From Sulfitobacter sp. SK012 (lineage in GTDB: Bacteria > Pseudomonadota > Alphaproteobacteria > Rhodobacterales > Rhodobacteraceae): DNA of 64,000 bases. Under the pieces are notes generated by a model. That model did not search any database. It had not been told where the DNA came from and saw only the letters and a program-made list of their open reading frames with translations. The stretch is taken from the NCBI RefSeq assembly GCF_003352085.1, contig NZ_CP025804.1:1302001-1366000 (forward strand), given 5' to 3'. The translations under genes and the position numbers were made by a program. Each line of letters opens with the position of its first letter. Positions within the stretch are counted from its first letter, which is position 1. Positions 9,394-18,098 of the stretch are shown here, one piece after another.

Positions 9394-11844
9394 TTAGAAA
9401 CCGGCACGCCAGCGCGGCTTGTCTGACGGCGCAGGAGAGATTTGCGCCAGACCGGATGTTTGCATCAGCCGCGCGGATTCTTCGGCCAACAGGCGTTCCT
9501 CGGCATCCCCTTTGACGGGGACGCGGCCCATTTCCAAAAACAGCGGGGCGGCTAAAGGCGTTACATGCGCCAGCGTGCGATGATCGATGCGGTCGCCAAT
9601 GCGAGTGATCATTTCTTCGATGCGGCCAAAATCAATGAGGCCCCGAAGCGCTTCTTCGCGGGTTATATCCAGCATTAGATGCTCTGGATCATAGCGGAAA
9701 AGTGTGTCGTAAAGTATGTCAGAGCTGAACGTCGCCTGCCGCCCCGATTTCCGCGCTTGTGGCGCGTTTCTCTCAATCAGGCCAGCTATGGTTGCCGAGG
9801 CGCGAAAGGTGCGTTTCATCACCGCGTTGCCCGCCAGCCATGTCTCCAACCCGTCTTGCAGCGCATCCAGATCGAACAGAGGGGTAGGATCGGTGACAGC
9901 GTCCAACCCCCAGATCAACGTGGCATAGTCGGTCGCGACAAAACCCAATGGGTTCAGCCCAATTTCTTCCATCCGTTTCGTGAGGAGCAACCCTAAGGTT
10001 TGTTGCCCGTTGCGCCCTGCAAAGCCATAAATCACGGTCTGTTCGCGCCCTTCATGGGGGAAGCTCTCAATCAGCAAGCGACCCGGTTGCGGCAGCTGAC
10101 TGACGTCGCGCTGAAGCTGCAGCCACTGGGCTGTGTGGTCGGGTAATTCGGGCCAATTATCTTGGGCGAATATTCGTTGCACGCGCGCCGACAATTGGGT
10201 GGAAGTGGCGAATTTTGTGCCCATGAAGGTGGCGATCTTGGGCTTTTTGGCCGCATCGCGCGAAACTTCAACAGTCATCTCGCGCAGGCCTTCGTACTTC
10301 ACAACCCGCCCGCCGATCAGAAACGTATCACCAGGGGTGAGTGACGCGGCAAAGCTTTCTTCGATTTCGCCCAGGGGCTTGCCACCGCGGCTTCGCCGCA
10401 TACGAACTTTGAGTGTGTCAGTGTCCTGAATGGTGCCGATGTTCATACGAATGCGCTGCGTGGAACGCGGGTCCCGGAGGTGCCAGAGGCCATCCTGCTC
10501 AACCAATTTTTGCCAGCGATCATAAGCACGCAGAGAGTAGCCACCGGTGGCACAAAAATCGAGACAGGCGTCAAATTCAGCGCGAGACAGGGCGCAGTAG
10601 GCACCCGCTGATGTGACTTCGGCAAACAACTCGTCTGCAACGAAGGGCCCGGCGCAGGCTGCGATGAGGATATGCTGGCACAAGACATCCCGCGGGCCGG
10701 GTCCGCGTGGATCGCCGTCCAAGTCTCCGGCTAATACAGCGTCGAGGGCGGCGACACATTCGACCACTTCAAATCGGTTTGCGGGCACCAAGAGAGCTTT
10801 GGATGGGGCATTGTAGCGATGATTGGCGCGCCCGATCCGTTGCACCAAACGTTTGACGTTTTTGGGCGCGCCAATTTGGATGACGAGGTCGACATCACCC
10901 CAGTCGATCCCCAGATCAAGTGAGCCGGTGCAGACAATTGCGCGCAAATCACCGCGCACCATCGCGGCCTCGACCCGCGCGCGTTGGACCTTGTCGAGAC
11001 TACCGTGGTGGATGCCGATCGGCAGGCTGTCTTCGTTGGCGAGCCAGAGTTTGTGGAAAAAGATTTCGGCCTGCGCGCGGGTGTTGTGGAAAATCAGCGT
11101 GGTGTTGTGTTGACGCACATGATCAAGCACCGCCGGGATCGCATAGGCCGCCCCACCGCCCGACCACGGCGGTGCCTCGGGCGTTGTCAGCATTTGGATA
11201 TCCGGAGCAGGGCCGGGATCAGCGCGCAGGATTTCGCACGGATCGGGGTGGCGGGCCATGAAATGTGCAATGGCGTCGGGGTCTTCAACCGTGGCGCTCA
11301 GGCCGACGCGCTTGAGGGCGGGGCACAAGGTCTGAAGCCGCGTCAACGCCAGCATCATTTGATCGCCGCGTTTGGAGTCCGCGAGGGCATGGATTTCATC
11401 AATCACAACGCGCTTGAGACCCTTAAACATATGCGCGGCGTCTGGATAGCTGACCAACAAAGCAAGGCTTTCTGGGGTGGTTAGGAAGATGTTTGGTGGG
11501 TCAGCGCGCTGGCGTTTGCGTCGCGATTGAGGTGTGTCGCCGGTTCGTTCATCAATCGTGATCGGCAGGGACATTTCCGTGACAGGGGTGGTCAGATTGC
11601 GTTTGATATCCGCAGCAAGCGCCTTGAGCGGAGAGATGTAGAGCGTGTGCATGCCTTTGTGATTGCCATCGGCCAGATCAATCAGGGTCGGCAGAAACCC
11701 AGACAACGTCTTGCCGCCGCCGGTTGGCGCAATCAGCAGTAGGGCCGGGGCATCTGCCCGATCCAGCATGGTTCGCTGATGGGGGTGGATGGACCAGCCT
11801 TTGGTGGCGAACCATTCCGTAAATTTGGGGGGCAGGTCGTGCAT
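9394..11844 (-). CDS. Ligase-associated DNA damage response DEXH box helicase (Lhr-like)
   Basis: An 816-residue superfamily 2 helicase. Walker A APTGGGKTLSGFLP is near residue 38, the motif II box VIDEIHALADSKRGDQM near 145, motif III GLSATVEDP near 180, and the C-terminal RecA-like domain has ICTGSLDLGIDWGDVD and QRIGRANHR. The rest matches the winged-helix and Lhr core region (about 400-800). Lhr helicases unwind DNA-RNA and DNA duplexes. It is first in a minus-strand group with pdeM and a thioesterase, a known repair pairing. Confidence 0.93.
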   Translation of the reverse strand: MHDLPPKFTEWFATKGWSIHPHQRTMLDRADAPALLLIAPTGGGKTLSGFLPTLIDLADGNHKGMHTLYISPLKALAADIKRNLTTPVTEMSLPITIDERTGDTPQSRRKRQRADPPNIFLTTPESLALLVSYPDAAHMFKGLKRVVIDEIHALADSKRGDQMMLALTRLQTLCPALKRVGLSATVEDPDAIAHFMARHPDPCEILRADPGPAPDIQMLTTPEAPPWSGGGAAYAIPAVLDHVRQHNTTLIFHNTRAQAEIFFHKLWLANEDSLPIGIHHGSLDKVQRARVEAAMVRGDLRAIVCTGSLDLGIDWGDVDLVIQIGAPKNVKRLVQRIGRANHRYNAPSKALLVPANRFEVVECVAALDAVLAGDLDGDPRGPGPRDVLCQHILIAACAGPFVADELFAEVTSAGAYCALSRAEFDACLDFCATGGYSLRAYDRWQKLVEQDGLWHLRDPRSTQRIRMNIGTIQDTDTLKVRMRRSRGGKPLGEIEESFAASLTPGDTFLIGGRVVKYEGLREMTVEVSRDAAKKPKIATFMGTKFATSTQLSARVQRIFAQDNWPELPDHTAQWLQLQRDVSQLPQPGRLLIESFPHEGREQTVIYGFAGRNGQQTLGLLLTKRMEEIGLNPLGFVATDYATLIWGLDAVTDPTPLFDLDALQDGLETWLAGNAVMKRTFRASATIAGLIERNAPQARKSGRQATFSSDILYDTLFRYDPEHLMLDITREEALRGLIDFGRIEEMITRIGDRIDHRTLAHVTPLAAPLFLEMGRVPVKGDAEERLLAEESARLMQTSGLAQISPAPSDKPRWRAGF

Positions 11845-11933
11845 GAAGCGGAGTGTAGCGCGTACACGCAGCGGGGCCAGCCTCGATTGCAGATCGGGTT
11901 GTCACGCCCTTTGCCATTTTTACCCGGAGGCTC

Positions 11934-12746
11934 TTATTTCCGTGGTTTCAGCGCGGCAAGATTGTTCATGATCGTTTTAGGCAGGGATAAATCTGCGCTG
12001 CCTGGTGCTGCATCAAGGGCGCTGGCGACATCTTTGACGAGGATGGCGATCGTGTTTTCATCCGCAAAGCCGTCACGGGCAAATTCGATGTTATCAAAGC
12101 CCGAGGCCAGCCAGTTTTGACCCGATGACGTATGGATCAGGTCCAGAAGTTTTTCCGAATCCAGTTCAGCCTCATCAGCCCAATCAAGGACAAGTCGCGT
12201 CATTGCCGTGTGGGACGCAGCAAGTAGGTTATTGAGCACCTTCGCTTGCATGCCATTGCCGTATTTCCCCATGCGGTGGAAATGTTTGCCCATCGCATCA
12301 AAGAGCGGCTGGGCCGCGTCGATCGAGAGTTCGTCTCCGCCCAGCATAAAGCTGAGGCGCGCCTCTTGGGCAGCGATCTGTGCGCCGGACATCGGCGCGT
12401 CGATGAGGCTGATGTGTTTCGGCATGCGGTCGCGCAGATCGCGAACGTAAACCGGGGACAGGGTGGAGCAGATGATCACCGTGCTGAGCTTGGGGGCGGT
12501 CGCAAAATTTTGGACGCCAAACAGCACATCTTCGGTTTGAGGAATGTCGCGCACGACGGAGATCAGTGTCTCCAACGGCTGGGCAAAGGCCGTGGCGTCA
12601 TGTGTGACATGCGGCTGGTCTCCAGGTGCAATGTCATAGCCCATCGCATGGATGTTAGCAGCGCGCAAAGCGGCAAGCATTGGTCCACCCATGCGCCCAC
12701 AGCCTGCTACGCCAACGCCGGTCAGGCGATGCGTTGGATAGCTCAC
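11934..12746 (-). CDS. NAD(P)-dependent 3-hydroxyisobutyrate dehydrogenase-family oxidoreductase
   Basis: A 270-residue beta-hydroxyacid dehydrogenase. The Rossmann motif VGVAGCGRMGGPM is at about 11-23, DAPMSGAQIAA matches the substrate-binding signature, and KVLNNLLAASH holds the expected catalytic lysine. The start is GTG 12746, overlapping the TGA of the upstream AAA+ ATPase by 4 bases (GTGA), so the two are coupled. It is slightly short at the C-terminus compared with the usual 290-300 residues. The substrate is unknown. Confidence 0.85.
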   Translation of the reverse strand: MSYPTHRLTGVGVAGCGRMGGPMLAALRAANIHAMGYDIAPGDQPHVTHDATAFAQPLETLISVVRDIPQTEDVLFGVQNFATAPKLSTVIICSTLSPVYVRDLRDRMPKHISLIDAPMSGAQIAAQEARLSFMLGGDELSIDAAQPLFDAMGKHFHRMGKYGNGMQAKVLNNLLAASHTAMTRLVLDWADEAELDSEKLLDLIHTSSGQNWLASGFDNIEFARDGFADENTIAILVKDVASALDAAPGSADLSLPKTIMNNLAALKPRK

Positions 12747-14050
12747 TTGATGATAACTTCGTCTTTGACGAACATGTTAGCCCAAGCCCGGTCCACCAAG
12801 GCGGGAGACATCTGATAAGGAATGCCCTCAAAATCACAGATCGAAATCATCTGATCGATCAGGAATATCGGCTGATAGTTTGCGTAAAAATTGTCGATGG
12901 TCGGGTATTTTACCTTCAAAAGATGCACCAGCGTCGCTTCATCCAGTGCCATTTTGCGTTTTTTAGCGACCATGGCAAAAATCTTGAGGAAGTTAGCTTG
13001 GTTCGGACCGTCGATCTTGATCTTGAAGAAAATCCGGCGCAGAGCCGCTTGGTCAAAAATCTCGTTGGGGTGAAAGTTGGTAGAGAAGATGACAAGCGTG
13101 TCAAAAGGGACCTCGAACTTTTCACCTGATTGCAGCGAGAGGATATCCTTGGATTCTTCAAGCGGAACGATCCAACGGTTCACAAGGCTCTGTGGAGGCT
13201 CAGCCTGACGGCCAAGGTCGTCCACGATAAAGATACCACCAGTGGATTTCAGTTGTAGCGGTGCCTGGTAGGTCCGCGCGGTCGGATTGTACACCAGATC
13301 AAGCATCGACAGCGAGAGTTCACCGCCGGTGATCACGGTAGGGCGCTCACAGCAGACATAGCGCGCGTCAAATCGGGTGACGCGGCGCAGTGAGTTTGGA
13401 TCTTGTTCGGTTTGTGCAACCTCGCTGTGGACGATTGGATCATAAACAGTGATGACTTGCGAAGCGTATTCGATCGCGCGCGGAACGTAGACTTGATCGC
13501 CAAGAGCGTCTCGTATCCCATTGGAAATACTGGATTTCCCGTTTCCGGGTGGGCCGTACATGAGGATCGAACGTCCGGCCGAAACAGCTGGGCCTAATTG
13601 ATCAAGCAGCATGTCAGGCAACACAAGATGACCCATGGCACCAGTGAGTTGCGCGCGCGTGATTTGCATATTGCGCACGGATTGGCGTTTGACCTGTTCG
13701 CGGTAAACTTCGAGCGGAACCGGCATGGCACCAAAATATTCGGATTGTGCAAGGGCATCAAGCGCGCGCGCCTTGCCAGCATCGGTGAGCTGGTAGCCCA
13801 TTTCGTTGCCGTTTTGTGCATTCAGCGTGCCCGTCGCTTCGAGCAAACGCTGGGTACGGGCCATGTCGACCAGTTCCTGCGTCACTTGAATGGGCAGACA
13901 AATTGCTGCGCTCAGTTCACTGACCAAATCCACGTTCTTGCGAAAGATTGTTTTGAGGAGGATGTCGCGCATCATAACGATGGGAAGTTTCATATCCTCA
14001 ATCGTGCGCGGGGGCGGTGGTGCGACGACTGCGCTGGACTGCATATTCAT
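12743..14050 (-). CDS. AAA+ family ATPase next to the Tad locus
   Basis: A 435-residue cytoplasmic protein. The N-terminal region (about 30-120) looks like a winged-helix or helical adaptor. Walker A GPPGNGKS is at 166-173, Walker B GIFIVDDLG at about 272-280, sensor 1 is in FSTNFHPNE, and the arginine-finger region is ALRRIFFKI. It is not TadA or a typical MoxR. It lies 78 bases downstream of the prepilin peptidase on the same strand, and its stop overlaps the start of the dehydrogenase gene. A link to Tad pilus assembly or control is inferred from position only. Confidence 0.8.
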   Translation of the reverse strand: MNMQSSAVVAPPPPRTIEDMKLPIVMMRDILLKTIFRKNVDLVSELSAAICLPIQVTQELVDMARTQRLLEATGTLNAQNGNEMGYQLTDAGKARALDALAQSEYFGAMPVPLEVYREQVKRQSVRNMQITRAQLTGAMGHLVLPDMLLDQLGPAVSAGRSILMYGPPGNGKSSISNGIRDALGDQVYVPRAIEYASQVITVYDPIVHSEVAQTEQDPNSLRRVTRFDARYVCCERPTVITGGELSLSMLDLVYNPTARTYQAPLQLKSTGGIFIVDDLGRQAEPPQSLVNRWIVPLEESKDILSLQSGEKFEVPFDTLVIFSTNFHPNEIFDQAALRRIFFKIKIDGPNQANFLKIFAMVAKKRKMALDEATLVHLLKVKYPTIDNFYANYQPIFLIDQMISICDFEGIPYQMSPALVDRAWANMFVKDEVIIK

Positions 14051-14128
14051 CTAAAAACCCTCTTTCGTGTTCAATGATCGGGGTAGGTGCTGCGTTGAAC
14101 GCAGATTAGTGGGGGAAAATGGCCAAAT

Positions 14129-14623
14129 TCAGGCCCCGTGAGAAAATCCAAGTATCAAATAGAGTGCCAATGTTGTGCCAAGAGCGAGCCCCATGGGGAA
14201 TTTCTTACCTTGATTCCAGCTTTGCCAATTTGGCGCGAGGCGGCGCAGGGGCGAGTATTTTGCGGCGCGGTGAGTCAGGGCTGCGGCCAATAAAGTTGCC
14301 GTGAAGAGTGCCATCAACAAGCGTAGATCACCGATGGCAATGAAAGGTGCAGCGGCGGCGGCGAATTTACTGTCGCCGGCCCCCATGACACCTGCGGCAT
14401 TCAACACGATGCCGACAACCAGAACGATTGCCATACTCAGAAGACGCCACAGATAAAGATCAAATGGCAGAGCAATCAGGCCGATAACCACAAAAACCAT
14501 AGCCAATGCGATCACCGCCTGATTGGTGATGCGCATTTCTTTCATGTCGGTAAAGGCGACATAAAAACAGATGGGCAAAACGAAGGGCAAGAACCACATC
14601 GCCTCATAGGTCGTAAGGGTCAT
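14129..14623 (-). CDS. cpaA: Tad prepilin peptidase (A24 family)
   Basis: Aspartic membrane protease that cleaves the leader of Flp pilins. It has 164 aa and multiple hydrophobic segments. The catalytic aspartates are visible: Asp26 in FTDMKEMRITN, and Asp84 in the GxGD motif GAGDSKF. ATG 14623 fits the usual N-terminus and lies 4 bases after the upstream lipoprotein gene; the frame extends further back into that gene, which is unlikely to be used. In this locus it is near the end of the operon rather than beside the pilin gene. Confidence 0.9.
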   Translation of the reverse strand: MTLTTYEAMWFLPFVLPICFYVAFTDMKEMRITNQAVIALAMVFVVIGLIALPFDLYLWRLLSMAIVLVVGIVLNAAGVMGAGDSKFAAAAAPFIAIGDLRLLMALFTATLLAAALTHRAAKYSPLRRLAPNWQSWNQGKKFPMGLALGTTLALYLILGFSHGA

Positions 14624-14627
14624 GGCT

Positions 14628-15485
14628 CTAGCCTGCGGCGTTTTCGAGCGCCCGCAAGGAGCGTACGGCAGCTTCAAAATGTTGGGGATGGGTGTCGATG
14701 GCTTCGCGCAGCAGTCCTTTGCCGGTCTCTACGTCGCCTTGTTTGATTGCGGATAAGGCGAGAGTGTGCAGCAGTTGTGCACGTTCTACCTGGTCCATTG
14801 GGATCACAGGCAGGGTGTACTCTCGCTGTGCACCCCGGGCCAAGATCAAGTTGTTTTTAGCCGTAAACAAGCTGCTGTCTTGATTGATTGCAGCAGTAAA
14901 GAGCCGCTCTGCATCCGAATAGTCGCCGCGTGTCAGCTTGGAATAACCCCAATTGTTCAGCACCGGGGCAGGGGCGGTTGTTAGGCCAATCGCTATTTCA
15001 TAAAAGCTATCTGCCTTCTTCCACTCTTGCTGGCTGTCGGCGACGATCGCCTCAAGCCGGTAGCGCTTGAACGTCTCATGGGTTGGCGGAACGCTATCGA
15101 GTACCTTTTCGGCGCGGTCCCAATTGCCAGCCCGGATAAGCGCATCGGCCAGTTCAATACTGTCGTCTGGTGTCGCGCCTACCAAAGTTGTTGTGCGGGC
15201 CCATGCGGCGGCCCCTTCATCGTAGCGTTTGGCGCGGACCAAAGACAGCGAAAGGCCGCGTTGATGTTCGATGCTGTCGGGCTTTTCTTTTAAGGTTCGT
15301 TGAAAGAATGTAACCGCCTCGTTGGGGTCACCAACCGTCAGCATCACATCTGACAGGTTGTTTTCATCAACAACGTTTACGTCCTGAAAAGCACGCTCGA
15401 CGGTTTCGTCTGCGGTTTTCTCACCACAAGCCGCCAACGCGGTAACACCCGCCAGAACGGCGGAAAAAAGGATGGGGTGGCGCAT
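14628..15485 (-). CDS. TPR lipoprotein of the Tad locus (second TadD-like protein)
   Basis: A 285-residue exported lipoprotein with signal peptide and lipobox LAAC ending at Cys20. Several TPR-type helix pairs follow, such as DPNEAVTFFQRTLKEKPDS, DDSIELADALIRAGNWDRAEK and LNNWGYSKLTRGDYSDAERLF. TadD-type lipoproteins help the secretin or pilus machine at the outer membrane. It lies between a shorter TadD-like gene and the prepilin peptidase, so it belongs to the pilus operon. Confidence 0.85.
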   Translation of the reverse strand: MRHPILFSAVLAGVTALAACGEKTADETVERAFQDVNVVDENNLSDVMLTVGDPNEAVTFFQRTLKEKPDSIEHQRGLSLSLVRAKRYDEGAAAWARTTTLVGATPDDSIELADALIRAGNWDRAEKVLDSVPPTHETFKRYRLEAIVADSQQEWKKADSFYEIAIGLTTAPAPVLNNWGYSKLTRGDYSDAERLFTAAINQDSSLFTAKNNLILARGAQREYTLPVIPMDQVERAQLLHTLALSAIKQGDVETGKGLLREAIDTHPQHFEAAVRSLRALENAAG

Positions 15486-15532
15486 GTTTTGCGTCCTTTT
15501 ACTGCTCTTGCCTCGGTCTGGCGTGCCGCTCT

Positions 15533-16114
15533 TTATAGAGTCGGGCGGATCAGATAGTCGGCTGACCCGCGGCGCACCAATTTATAGTTTTCGCTTTGTC
15601 CCTCAAGAATAACAGAATTCTGTGATTTTGCGAGTGCTAAGCGAAGATTGTCCCGAATTGCATCGCTTTGGCCATTGTCGAGTGCATAGGCCTTGCGAAA
15701 TACTTGCTGAGCTTCGGCATTTTTGCCACGCTCCATCAAGACAACGCCTAGATTGTTCCAAATTTCGGGCTGTGTTTCGTCGCGCGCTACTGCGCGGCGC
15801 ATCAAGGTTTCAGCTTGGCCAAGCCGCCCTAAACCCAAATTTGCATTGCCTAATCCTGACAGAATTTCCGCATCTATGCCCTGATCCAGCGCTGCACGGT
15901 TGAAAGACCTGATTGCCAGCTCAAACTGGCCGGCAGCGATCAACCGGTGGCCAACTTCGACCCCATTTTCGGCTTCAGCGTTTAGATCTACGCCGGGTGC
16001 AAAAGGATTGTCAGGTTCGTCTTTAAAGCCAGGCGTGCCAAAACCGCCCGGCGAGCAGGCGGTTAAAGCGAGGGCGAGGCCCATAAATGATATGGCGCGG
16101 GCCGTGGCCCGCAC
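15533..16114 (-). CDS. tadD: TadD-like TPR lipoprotein
   Basis: A 193-residue lipoprotein with lipobox LTAC ending at Cys20. Three TPR units are visible, including VGHRLIAAGQFELAIRSFN, LSGLGNANLGLGRLGQAET and IWNNLGVVLMERGKNAEAQQ. TadD is needed for Flp pilus biogenesis, probably as a pilotin-like factor for the secretin. It follows tadC by 14 bases. Which of the two TPR lipoproteins is the true TadD equivalent cannot be decided from sequence. Confidence 0.88.
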   Translation of the reverse strand: MRATARAISFMGLALALTACSPGGFGTPGFKDEPDNPFAPGVDLNAEAENGVEVGHRLIAAGQFELAIRSFNRAALDQGIDAEILSGLGNANLGLGRLGQAETLMRRAVARDETQPEIWNNLGVVLMERGKNAEAQQVFRKAYALDNGQSDAIRDNLRLALAKSQNSVILEGQSENYKLVRRGSADYLIRPTL

Positions 16115-16128
16115 CGGCAGTGGTTTCG

Positions 16129-17115
16129 TTATTGTCCCGGTCCGCCCATGTTGCCCAATTGCGTGATGCCGTGCACCGATGGGCCAACCAGAATGATCAG
16201 CAACGGCGGTACGGTCAGCATCATAGTGGCAAGCGTCATCTTAGTTGGCAACTTGTTTGCGGCTTCTTCGGCGCGCATCACACGTTTATCCCGCATCTCG
16301 GCAGCATAGACACGCAGAGCGTCGGCGATTGATGTACCAAAGGCTGCTGATTGAACCAGCACCGTCACAAAAGACGATACATCCTGCACGCCGCAACGGG
16401 TGCCCATGTCATTCAGCACGGTGACTTTGTCTTTACCGGCCTTCATTTCATACGCAACCACTTCGAATTCATCGGCAAGTGCCCTGTATGAGGCGCGCAA
16501 TTCACGGGCAACACGCACGATACATTGGTCCATTGATTGGCCAGCTTCGACGCAGACCAGCATCATATCCAATGCATCGGGAAAACCGCGTTCGATCTGT
16601 TCCTTGCGTTCAGCCACGCGGCGGGTGACCCAGTATTTGGGTAGGTAATATCCAACTGCGCCAGGTCCGACAGAATACATCATCATCTTTTGAGTGCTTA
16701 AGCCTTCGCCGCCACCCAGAAAGTTCACATAAACAACGCCAGCAATTAGGCCGATGATGCCAAGTATCATCTGAGCAAAGTAGAATACCCGCACCGCATC
16801 GCGCGACTGGTAGCCCGCCTGACGCAGCTCAAGCTGCTTGGCACTCAGTTCTGCGACATCCTTGGGTTCAAGGAATGTTGCGAATTTCTGTAGCTGGGCA
16901 TTGCCATCTTTGTCGCGCAACTGAGTTTTGGCGTCCTTGCCAGTGTTAGATGTCGCAGACCGCTTCAGTTTTTCAAGCGGATCTTCAGGCTGGCGCATCA
17001 TCATTGTGACGGTAACAGCAACCAAGCCAAGTCCCAGCACACCTACGATGATGATTAGGCCAAGAGGGCCCAAAAGCTCCGTAATCTTGTCATTGATACT
17101 AGTAAGGATGAACAT
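16129..17115 (-). CDS. tadC: Tad pilus inner-membrane platform protein TadC
   Basis: A 328-residue type II secretion F domain protein. Hydrophobic segments lie near residues 17-38, 107-130, 137-155 and 290-315, around a cytoplasmic GspF-type domain (FPDALDMMLVCVEAGQSMDQCI, then ALADEFEVVAYEMKAGKDK). TadB and TadC form the platform that couples TadA ATPase to pilin assembly. It starts 9 bases after tadB. Confidence 0.93.
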   Translation of the reverse strand: MFILTSINDKITELLGPLGLIIIVGVLGLGLVAVTVTMMMRQPEDPLEKLKRSATSNTGKDAKTQLRDKDGNAQLQKFATFLEPKDVAELSAKQLELRQAGYQSRDAVRVFYFAQMILGIIGLIAGVVYVNFLGGGEGLSTQKMMMYSVGPGAVGYYLPKYWVTRRVAERKEQIERGFPDALDMMLVCVEAGQSMDQCIVRVARELRASYRALADEFEVVAYEMKAGKDKVTVLNDMGTRCGVQDVSSFVTVLVQSAAFGTSIADALRVYAAEMRDKRVMRAEEAANKLPTKMTLATMMLTVPPLLIILVGPSVHGITQLGNMGGPGQ

Positions 17116-17124
17116 GTCGGCCCC

Positions 17125-18087
17125 TTAAACTTTGATGTCGGTGAGGACGCGCATCACCACAAGGTTGACTGCGAGGAAAATACCCACCGCGAAACAGGCG
17201 GGAATGAACATCTCGTGCGTGCGGACCTCATCGTAATAGGTCGGGTCGCCAACGTTAATCACGATCAAGGCCATGATGGGGAAGGCAGATAGGAACTTGC
17301 CAGACCATTTCGCCTCAGCCGTGATCGCTTTGACACGGCGGAACAGGCGGAAACGGGCGCGGATCACCTTAGCCAAGCCAGCAAGGATTTCTGCAAGGTT
17401 ACCGCCCGATTGCTGCTGAATCGTCACAGCAACAGCGAGGAAGCGCAAATCTTGCATGTCTAGGCGTTCGGCCATGTCTTTAAGCGCCTCACCAACGTCC
17501 CGGCCATAAGCGCTTTCGTCGGAAATCACCCCAAATTCAGAAGCCAGCGGATCTTGGATTTCTTTGGAGACGATCGAAATTGCGTTGTTGAAAGGGTGAC
17601 CAACACGCAGGCTTCGCACCATCAATTCAACGGCGTCGGGCAGTTGTTCTTCGATCAGGCTCATGCGCTTGTTGGCTTTGGATGACACCCAGAAATAGAC
17701 CCCACCAACACCGATGCCGATGGACATCAGAACACGCACCGGCGGCTCTGTTGCGGTGCCGATCGTCAAACCCAGAAAGGCAAAGACTGCGACGCCTACC
17801 ATAACCAACAAGAGTTGCTTGGGCGTGAAGGCAATCGCGGCCTTTTGTGCTTTTTCAGCCAGCAAGGAATAGAGCGGGATCGATTTGGCGCTCATATGCT
17901 GCTGCATTTCCTTGCGCAGCTTGTCCAGGACCTCTTCGCGGCGCGCACCTTTTTCGAGCATCTCAAGCCGGCGGTTTACGCGACTGTTGAGGCTGATCGA
18001 TTTGCCAAAGGCAACAAGGTACAGGCCTTCGACAAGTACCAGCACACCGATAAAGATCAGGCCGTAAATAATTGGTTCAGCACTCAT
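17125..18087 (-). CDS. tadB: Tad pilus inner-membrane platform protein TadB
   Basis: A 320-residue GspF-domain membrane protein with a hydrophobic start (residues 6-27), two central segments (about 90-130) and two at the C-terminus (about 265-315). The F-domain signature is LPDAVELMVRSLRVGHPFNNAI followed by LRFLAVAVTIQQQSGGNLAEIL. It lies 11 bases after tadA and 9 before tadC, the canonical tadABC order. Confidence 0.94.
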   Translation of the reverse strand: MSAEPIIYGLIFIGVLVLVEGLYLVAFGKSISLNSRVNRRLEMLEKGARREEVLDKLRKEMQQHMSAKSIPLYSLLAEKAQKAAIAFTPKQLLLVMVGVAVFAFLGLTIGTATEPPVRVLMSIGIGVGGVYFWVSSKANKRMSLIEEQLPDAVELMVRSLRVGHPFNNAISIVSKEIQDPLASEFGVISDESAYGRDVGEALKDMAERLDMQDLRFLAVAVTIQQQSGGNLAEILAGLAKVIRARFRLFRRVKAITAEAKWSGKFLSAFPIMALIVINVGDPTYYDEVRTHEMFIPACFAVGIFLAVNLVVMRVLTDIKV

Positions 18088-18098
18088 TGGATTGATCC

